NCBI GenBank assembly: GCA_027946375.1
Contig: JAPEUT010000101.1
Coordinates: 1 to 64,000, forward strand
Direction of reading: 5' to 3'
Length of the DNA stretch: 64,000 nt
From: Neodidymelliopsis sp. IMI 364377
Lineage: Eukaryota > Ascomycota > Dothideomycetes > Pleosporales > Didymellaceae
The notes under the pieces are model-generated. The model ran no database searches. It saw only the letters and a program-made list of their open reading frames with translations, and was not told the DNA's origin. Of the stretch, positions 55,813 through 64,000 are shown piece after piece. How positions within the stretch are numbered: the first letter of the stretch is position 1; every line of letters begins with the position of its first letter. The position numbers were made by a program, and so were the translations under genes.

Positions 55813-58800
55813 TGTTTACGCTTCCATCCAGACAGCAGGTGGGGCAGGGGGGTCCAGGTAGAGGTGGACCGCAGTGGTGGTCAGGCGTCGTCCAGGTGTT
55901 GAGCGAGAGTACCCACGCCGGGGTGGAGGGTTGCAGGGCCACGCTGAAAGTGGACGGAAGCGTGCAGGCGTGGTGGAAAGCGATATGCGAGACTTGGCTG
56001 ACGAAACTGGTCACAGAGGCTGAACAGGCCGTATCCGGAACAGGCTGACTAAAAGATGGTGAAGTGCCAAAGCAGCGCGGACTGGCGAGGAATGCGGTTG
56101 TGTGCAGAAGGAATCGAAGACTGCGAGGGAGGAGGGCTGTGCCGGCGATATGGTTGGACTGGCAGACGGACTGCCAGAGTAGCACATAAGAGGGCTGGCC
56201 GCAGGTTGCGCCTCCAAGACGATCTAGAACGCTTCCCGATGCTGCAGCGGCCTCTGCGTTCCCTGCGCTCCGGTGGATGCCCCGGTGGTGGAGACACAAA
56301 GAGACGCATCTGACGCCCGGCTGGCCGCTGCATCTGGATGTTTTTAAGCACGCCGTGCCCGTCGCGCCCGCCGCGGACCCTCTTCAGCCTCGTGTCCTGT
56401 GAGTTTGGAGGCGGCACGCATGGCCGTGTTGTCTGCTGCGAACGCGGTGCTGCTGCACAGGCAGCGCTGGTCGGCCGAACCACTGCGCTCTGGCAGACTA
56501 GCAGGCCAACCGACCAAGACCCTGGCAGCAACACGCTTGCACCTTGGGCGTTCGGCAAGCTGGCAGGGCGGATCGCGGCTTGACGGCCAGTCTAGAATGC
56601 TTGGTGTCGTCTGTCTCCCTGCACGATTTGCGCCGCTAAGCCCGCTCGCGCCCCCTCTGGTGCTGCCTGTGCGGCGTCTTTGACAGTGTCTACCCACTGA
56701 CATCGCCGACGCCAGTGGGCCTGCGCCTGCTGAAGAGGTGATGACGACTGCCTGATTGTGCAATCTGCCTCACCGCAATCTATCGTGGAGATGCTCGGCA
56801 CGCTTTGCAAGATCGTGGAGAAAAGTGAATAGGGTGGCTCCTTGCAGCACGCTAGGGGCCTGTCTCGCTGACCAATGCTGGGAGCAGCTACAGTGAGCAA
56901 GCACAGCAAGCACAGCGAGCCCACCGAGCACAGTGAGCAGTGAGCAGTGAGCAGTGAGCACTACCATGGTGCCGTACCAGGGCTTCTCAAACACGCACAC
57001 GCGTAGGCATCCAGCTGCTGCAATCCAGCAATCTATCGTACACGCCAGTCCACGTCATCGACCTGGCAGCACGCGTGCAACAGCGCAGGCTCCCGAGTGT
57101 CTCAACTCTGTGGCCAGGCACGCCGCTCAACGCTTCCGTTCGATGCCTTGCCATGAGCAGAGCACCTTGTGGGACGTCTAAACTTGCTCGTGCTCTCAGA
57201 AGGAAGTCGGTCCGTACCATTTCTGACAGACACGTGAAGTGTGACCGAGATAACCAAGAACCCAATACCGGTTTACGGTACTCTACGGGTCTACCTACTC
57301 CCCACAGGACAGATCGACAAACCTTTTCCACCTGGTCGAGCAGACAAACACTGGTTGCTGTATGTCATGTGCTGGCCTGGGGTTCTAGGCCACAGGATAT
57401 AACCTCGTCCTCGCAAGTCCACTTATCTCCAGGCATGGTACCAAATGCACGGCCAATCACCAGCACTCGTCGACAATACCGTTTTACTTCTGGTTCAAGC
57501 ACACCTGCGCCCAAATGGCTGGTGAAGTAACGTTACATAGTCCGAGCACCTGACACCTGGAGCAGACACTCCTATTCCTGAGGTGCGCCACGCTCTATCC
57601 TTGGGACACATCCCCTAACTAAGCGTATCGGGGGCTGCTACGAGCCCCAAGCACCAAAGGGGAAACACATGATACGTGCGTGCTGTGCGCCCTGCCGCGA
57701 ACGGCAATGATGTACTCTGCAGTCGCCTAGACGGGTGAGCGCGGCGATCGCAACTTCCACTCGCAGTCAAAGGATTTCTAGGCGCTTGAGAGCAGTAACC
57801 ACCCCCGCATCACTTTGCTTACTCGCTATTCCTGCTCGACAACAACACCAACACCTTCTCCCAAGTTGCTTCAAGCAGACACCGAAAGCCTTTCGAGACA
57901 CCGTAGCTCGCATGCCGCTGCGGGACTCAATGGTCTGCAACGGCGCACGGGATCTTGACACCCGAAACTAGTACCTGACGCGCCTTTCTTGATTCCTCAA
58001 AAATGCCCACTCGACCAAACATCAGACTCGCCGAAAACAGTATCCCGTCCTTTACCCTTCTTGCCAAGGACCTTTCACAGGAAACCCGTCGACGCAGCAC
58101 TTTGAGCTTGTAACGCCGAAGTGTGTCGAGACTCGCGTCTTCCAAGTTTGCATCTGAATGCAGCCTGAAGCATCTAGACTGAAGGGGCGCGTCGGAATAA
58201 CCAGCCTCTGAAAGCCCGAACGCCGAACACACCGATTACTGACGGACGCTTCGAAGGAGGTGCTTGCAGGGTCCATTCCTAGCAGAAACGTGCCTACGAC
58301 ACAGTCTTCCAAGTCAAGCTCCGGCTGACCTTGCCCTCTGTGACTGGGACTGCGTAAAGATCCGTGGTGGATGCGTTTCAGCCCGTTAGATTTCTTCCCG
58401 AAAAAAAAAGTCATCCAGGCCGCTGCCATGGGTCCGGCAAGGCTTCACCTGTCAGACGATACTTTATTGTCGACCGCCTCACTCTCACCCGCTGTTCCCA
58501 AAGCCAAACTTCGATACCAGTAACAGTAGAGCCTCTGGTTCTAGTCTATCATCTATGCACAGCACAATGCCATCAACTCAGATGCTATCCCAGGCGTCAT
58601 TGCATACGATCCATGACGACATAAGCATCTACACGCTGCGGTACGCGCCTGAACCTGGATCTCTTGGCAACGGTCCAGGCCATGTCTATATTAGGCCACA
58701 TGCCTGATCTCTACAAGGACAGGCCGACTGGTAGTTGCTTTGCAGAGGCTTGCGCCAGGCGCTGTCTGTCAGCCTAGCGTCAAGACTGCATTCAAGCAAC

Positions 58801-60101
58801 ACTGTGGTCTAGGCCCCACAATCGATGATCGCGAGCAAACACACCGCTTGTGTATATTTACTTTCGGACAAACGTACGACTGCGGCAGGCTCTTGGTGTG
58901 ATTGATGGGACAATTCACAACGCGTGCACGACCGTGCAATGTAGCAATCTCTATGCTGTCTCGAATAGGCAGTCCACGATATCAGTACAACCTGATCAGT
59001 TTTAGCAAATAGCGGGCGCCGTTTGCACTTGGGTGCAAATATGCTTTAGAATCGCGGTACAATAAAGACACGTCTCTAGGCGACTATTACTGTTATCATG
59101 CGCTTGATCTCAACGCGCTCTTGACGACACCAGAGGTCTAGACATGAGGAGAACCGCCCCGTACGCCTTGGCTGGATGCTCTGCATCGAAGCCACATTCA
59201 CTGCAATGCCTCAGAACTACACATAGCTCCACGCAACTGCGGTGGTCTGATGGAAATTGCCGATCGCTCTAGATCTTGACCCTTCCACCACCGTCATTTC
59301 TCGCATACCGCACTTTTGTGCATCAGTAGTATACTTACGATACGTCCTCCACACCACGCTCAACTGGCTTCTGGGTGCGGCTTGCAAGTGATGAGCCACT
59401 CGTTGTGTACAAAACATCAAATCGGCGTGCAATCATGAGTCTTTTCGTCATGTGTCAAGTAGTGCAAGGGATCTAGACCGACGCCTTCACTTCCACAGCA
59501 ACAGGTCAGGGTAAGATCATAACACACATCGTGGCCCGGTACACCGGCACATTAGCCTTTATTACCGCACCATCTCATTCCAGGGAAGCACTCTTATCTT
59601 ACGGCCGAGCAATACCTCTGACCAACGGCTACCCCAAATTTACTATTATGACCTGTTCCAAAGGTAACAAGTTAGGAAAGGGGTTCTGAATCATTTACTT
59701 GACCGACTATCTACCAGTAGGTTTCGAAGCTGGCCCGAAGGACTGGCAGCTGAGTTCAGTAAAGTCAATCAGTAGCTGTGAGAGACTTGCAGGGTGGAGG
59801 GCTGTCGTCACTTTCTCGTTTTGCAGAGGAGCCCACACGTAGCAATGGCTCCTCCCCTGACTGAAGGTGAGGTTGAAGTAGATTGCGGTCTTCTGTGTAC
59901 ATTTGAGTGACAGGAATGAACCAATTACATCCTGTTCCCCTACGGTTTGTGTGCTTGTCTTGTATAGTGGCTATTGGACATTTGCTTATATGCAGTGACT
60001 TTCACGTTCAGGAAGAACTAACAGTATTACAACTTCTGCAGCATTAATATGCAAGCTACACTCCCACCCAGCTCCCTTAATCCCACCGTCCCACCACCTA
60101 C
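55813..60101. other. 4.3-kb region with no recognisable gene
   Basis: Lies between the start of the hybrid histidine kinase and the stop of STT4, both minus strand. Open frames are short and have no recognisable features; the part at about 55810-56780 is GC-rich with overlapping frames on both strands, probably the kinase promoter and leader. A short 7-bp tandem array occurs near 56932. The rest looks like unique non-coding DNA. No tRNA or transposon identified. Confidence 0.45.
56891..56961. repeat. Short AGTGAGC tandem array with flanking degenerate copies
   Basis: Four exact head-to-tail copies of the 7-mer AGTGAGC at 56932-56959, preceded from 56891 by degenerate relatives (AGTGAGCAAGCACAGCAAGC, then CACAGCGAGC). 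A typical small microsatellite, likely variable in length between isolates. Confidence 0.75.
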
Positions 60102-63100
60102 CTAGTACGGAATTCCGTTCGTAATCAACTGGAACCGGTCATATGTGCCCGTACTATAACTGCTCGCCGACTTCTGAATCAAACCCCTCATATAGTCCGC
60201 CGCCTCCCTCTCCGTCTTATCCAACACAAAGCGATCCCTAAAGTTCTTGATCGTCTCGGGCTTAAAGCACGGCAACCCACTATCCAGCATCAGCTCGACA
60301 ATATGGCACAGGTGATCGCAGTGTTGTCTGCTGGCCAGGAAGGCCTTGATGGTGAGTTCCTCGAACCAGCGGTATGGCTGTGACGTGGTAGAGCCACCCA
60401 TGACGGCGATCATTTCGGCTGTGAGTTTGAAGGGCGCGCGTTCGAACTTGATACCTCCAGGTGCGATGTCGAAGCAGAAGCCGAAATCGATGTGGATGAT
60501 GTGGCCCCAGTCGTCGATCATGATGTTGCCGTTGTGTCGGTCCTTGAACTGCAAGAGGAACGAAATGACACTGTAGGCTGCCATGCTTTTCACGAAGTTG
60601 GAGCGCGCTTCTTGGAAGCGGATGCTGTCCTCGTTGCCGTAGCGGCTGACGAAATAATCGTCGAGGCGGTTGACGGCCTCACGACCGAGCATGTCACGCG
60701 AGATGGAGTTGGGGAGCACGTCAATGACACCGCAGCCAGGCGCTGTGGCGGTGACGCGGTAGGGAAAGACCCAGACATCGAGGCCGACGGTGTTGAAGAT
60801 ACCACGGAAAGCGGCGATCATTTGCAGGGCAAGCACGTCCTGGCGGCAGTCGTCGCCAACCTTGAAGATAGCAGAGAGCCAGGTTTCGTAGGTGTTGTTG
60901 GTTGCAGCAAGGCCGGAGCGAGGTTCCTCTTCAATATCCTCTATGAGGCCAGTGTCGGGCTTGTTCTTGCGAATGCGGAAAGTAGCCATGAATGGAGTTT
61001 TCGCGTGAGACTGCAGAGGTTTACCGGATTTGCGGTCGATGCCAATGACTTGCCCGTCAGGGTTACTGGGGAGGTAGACGCCAACCTCGACTTCAATCTT
61101 GCGCAGCTCTTCTTCGATCATCTGCTTTTTGACTTCCTTCGGCTCGTGCAGAACTGAGCGCAGCGTACCCGATATACCTGTGACTTCACCAAAGAAAGCA
61201 AATTCACGCTCATAGAACGCGTGGTCTTCTTTGGAGAAGCTGGATTCGAGGCTTGCCATGACCTTGTCGAGAGTGGGCTTGACAGGATCGGGCTGGTAAC
61301 AGTTAGTACATACATCAGGAGAACGAATCAGAAACTCACCACTTCTGAAGCTTCATCTTTGTAGGCGTTCGCCTTTATATTCCAGATGATCTGGTGGGCA
61401 AATAGCTGAGAAAACTTTGCCGTCTCGATGATGTACCTTTCGACATAACCAAGAACGTCATAGCGAAGTGTCTGCACAATCTGGTAGACGTAAAAGAACA
61501 TGACGTCTACCGAATGGCTCTCGAGTGCTCTCATAGCATATTGAATGATAAACGGATGGTTGCCATAGGCTGGCATGAACAGCGTCACCGCCGTAATTGG
61601 GTTCAGGGGAGCCCAATACAATAGGTGCTTGAGCTGGAAGGAGACGTCACTGGGCAGTTGGTTGCCTAGCATCACCTCCAACGCATCTGGCTCGTCCAGG
61701 ACCTTGTGAGGGAAGTTGAGTACTTGGAACCGGACTTCGCTCTGCAAGCGCGGTGACTGGAAGCGCTTGAGAAGGTGTATGGCAATGGCAGGGTTCTCGG
61801 CCCAGGCAGTCTTTACATGAGCAGAAATGGCAGCGTCTGGAAGTCCGTTCCTGTTGGCGCCTGCGGTGAAGTGGTGCTTCTTACCGTTGTCCAGAGGGAA
61901 CAGCCAAACCATCAAGCGCGTCTGTTCGTTGGAGATGAGTACAGAGAGTAAATCCTGCTTAGCCTTGACCTGTCGTGACGCTGAGTCTGCTACTGTAGCA
62001 ACTCTACCGAGCGCCTCGAGGTAGGATTGTACATCTGACAGCACTTGAGTCTCGGCTTTGATCTGGAGGCGGTTGCCACCAAAGGACCATCTGCGAACGT
62101 TAGCACACGCAGTCGAGTTGGGGCAGAGTGGCTTACTGTGGTGCATGAGCGAACCATGCTAAAGCCGCGGTTAAGAGACGGTCCATTAGGCGCCATTTGG
62201 TTGGAGAAGAGATGGTAGTACTGTGGCGGACGATACGCAACGCAAGCAGGATGACATGGAAATAAGCCTCCCTAGCCAAAGGTTGAGAGCACCCTTTACT
62301 CATTGCATCGAGCGTGATGTGGATCAAACGGACGTACACACGCTCGAAGTCTGATTTGCTAAGCCGAGACGCACTGAAGTGGCTGGACAGAAACTGAACA
62401 AGTCGGAAGTGAGGTGCAATAAGGTTATAGATATGTTGCTGATGTTTGGAAAGAGTTTCCTTGTCAGTAGCAGCAAATTCTTGCTTGCCGTAAAAGGGGT
62501 CGGGATGTCTTAGAGGCGTCAGCAGTGTGTGTTTTTGCAGGAAACTATACATACCTCAATGCAGGACTGAAAAGACCTCGTCGTCTGCGTACCGTACTCT
62601 CGAAGTTCTCTGCAATCGCTACCAAGACGCGAGACTCCATACGAGGGTTCTCTTTGATGACGCTTGTCCAAAGTGAAATGCCAAGCTTGATTGATTGTTT
62701 AGAGAAGACGGCAAAAGGAATGCCAACCAGATGATGAACAATCGGCGACTGGTCTCTCTTGACGCGACAAAGAAGAGCAGCCGCTCGCCGGAGTATATCG
62801 CGCAGTTCGGCAATAGTGACATGTTTGTGATGCAGTGTGCGCTGTTCAAGGTCGATGAGAAGCTTAGTCGCGTCCTGGAGACTGCGCGATAGATATGTTG
62901 GCATGGGACCGGTAGGGCTTCCGCCGTTGAGCCATTCCTCCTGCTGATCATTGCTGCCCTCGAGGAACTTGTATTCTTGCCTTGTAGTATACTGCGTAAT
63001 GAAGTCGGAAGCCGTGTTGATGTTGATACCTTGACGTTCAATCGCTCCAAGGCGTTGGTCATTGGCAGGAATAACAGATCCCATCTCTAGGGCAAACGAT

Positions 63101-64000
63101 CGACCAAGAGAAACATGACCGTAGGAAGTCTCATCGTCAAACTCTGACAGATACGTCTGGAGAAGCCCCTTAATGTCCAGAGGAGCTGCTCCTATGACTC
63201 CCTTGACCCACGAGGTAGCACGCTTGTGTAATGTCTCCAGCGTCGCGCGGCGGAAGTTGTAATCGTCAGACAACTCTACAGTGATATCTGACTTCTTCGA
63301 TGTGAATGCAGACTTCCACGTGTACTCGTCTGTCTCGCCCTCGAGACAGCTGTACCACATGATTGAAAGAAGCTCCAAAAGCGCGAAGAGAGCACTTTTC
63401 TGGCACAAAGTCGACGGTATCTCGCGAATGATGATATCGGCACACGCAGCAGCAGCTTGCTGCACTCGAGCGATCCGATGGCAACAAGCGGCAAAGATCT
63501 GTGCCAATTGTTGGGCAAGGTATGGCGTGGAGAAGGTGTGATGCTGCCCAGAGAGAGTCCTTGCTAAGTAGGTCCTGACTGCAACTAGAGTAATAGCAGA
63601 CATACAGTTGCCGACTGCACCAGTTCGAAGTTTGGGATCCAAGAAGTAGGCAAGAGCTTTAGTGCAGTCGCCTGTGCTGGCACGCAACTCTTCTACAAGA
63701 TATGCAGTGTTCAGGAACACTGCTTCGGGGTATGTAAGCGGCTTCGTGTCTGCTTCGCACGACGGCAGGAGCTTCACCAAGCGTCTCTTCTGCTCGACCG
63801 TATGCTCAGGAGACTTGCCTCGGCGCAGTACCGTGTTCAGTTCAATATCACTTTCTGACAGCATAGGACGCTCCTCAGCAATGAGAGGCTTACTGAAACG
63901 AGCCAGCGTTCGCAACTCCTCAATGTACTGCTTGCCGAGGTCCGAATTGGTATCAAAGCCGTGAACGACTATGTTGAACCAGGCGTCGCGTTGCAGATTG
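60102..64000 (-). CDS. STT4: Phosphatidylinositol 4-kinase STT4 (partial, 5' part outside window)
   Basis: Type III alpha PI4-kinase, makes PI4P at the plasma membrane. Exons visible: 62555 to the window edge, 62137-62508, 61340-62090 and 60102-61292; the introns are 46, 46 and 47 nt. The C-terminal exon holds the lipid kinase domain: TPFMATFRIRKNKPD, VGDDCRQDVLALQMIAAF, the catalytic loop KDRHNGNIMIDDWGHIIHID with FGFCFDIAPGG, and the terminal TGTYDRFQLITNGIPY. Before it comes the PIK helical accessory domain (HLLKRFQSPRLQSEVRFQVL and LLYWAPLNPITAVTLFMPAY). The 62545-64000 part is the helical solenoid. The reading frame is still open at base 64000 (NLQRDAWFNIVVHGFDTNSD). Motif spacing and the C-terminal tail are as in the Stt4 class, not the Golgi Pik1 class. 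Essential in yeast. All catalytic residues intact. Confidence 0.96.

Overview
The window is nuclear DNA of a filamentous ascomycete. Twenty-two protein-coding genes can be supported. Most are split by short GT-AG introns (about 46-103 nt), several with CTAAC/CTGAC-like branch points. The protein set (Zn2Cys6 regulator, hybrid histidine kinase, DUF3632 protein, 14-3-3, STT4 kinase, SERCA pump) and the compact gene layout suggest Pezizomycotina, most likely Dothideomycetes/Pleosporales. That placement is an inference from general resemblance; no marker gene proves it.

Layout, left to right. (1) 1-4.7 kb, minus strand: NatB auxiliary subunit (Mdm20-like, running off the left edge) and mitochondrial methionyl-tRNA synthetase. 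(2) 5.9-6.5 kb, plus: a small secreted precursor with six near-identical peptides separated by Lys-Arg sites and X-Ala/X-Pro dipeptides, built like an alpha-type mating pheromone precursor. (3) 7.9-10.5 kb, minus: a SAM+PH domain protein. (4) 10.5-14 kb: a 3.5-kb stretch without recognisable genes. (5) 14-19.8 kb, plus: a Pro1/NosA-like Zn2Cys6 regulator, a conserved unknown protein and the splicing factor Spp2. (6) 20.2-21.2 kb, minus: a Frag1/DRAM/Sfk1-type membrane protein. (7) 23.1-28.8 kb, plus: a large disordered protein and ornithine decarboxylase with a long AUG-free leader. (8) 29-30.7 kb, minus: an unknown Q/P-rich protein. (9) 32.3-41.3 kb, plus: a WW+PhoD-phosphatase fusion, a mitochondrial DUF1640 protein, 14-3-3 with two microexons, and Dph4. 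(10) 42.1-45.8 kb, minus: a nucleoside 2-deoxyribosyltransferase-like protein and a cysteine-rich zinc-ribbon-like protein. (11) 46.9-48.4 kb: a GTGC-rich repeat tract, a DUF3632 protein (plus) and a tiny 50-codon ORF. (12) 48.9-55.8 kb, minus: SERCA-type Ca2+-ATPase and a hybrid histidine kinase. (13) 55.8-60.1 kb: 4.3 kb without recognisable genes but with a small 7-bp tandem repeat. (14) 60.1-64 kb, minus: PI4-kinase STT4, running off the right edge.

Most genes are unrelated housekeeping or signalling loci, and no secondary-metabolite or RiPP cluster is visible. The element most worth following up is the repeat precursor at 5871-6500. Its spacers are all whole dipeptides of the kind removed by a Ste13-type aminopeptidase, which predicts a family of 16-residue peptides ending in GQPVG. 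The Pro1/NosA-like regulator, if correctly assigned, is also a sexual-development gene, but it lies about 8 kb away and no functional link can be shown from sequence. No tRNA, rRNA, CRISPR or intact transposon was recognised.
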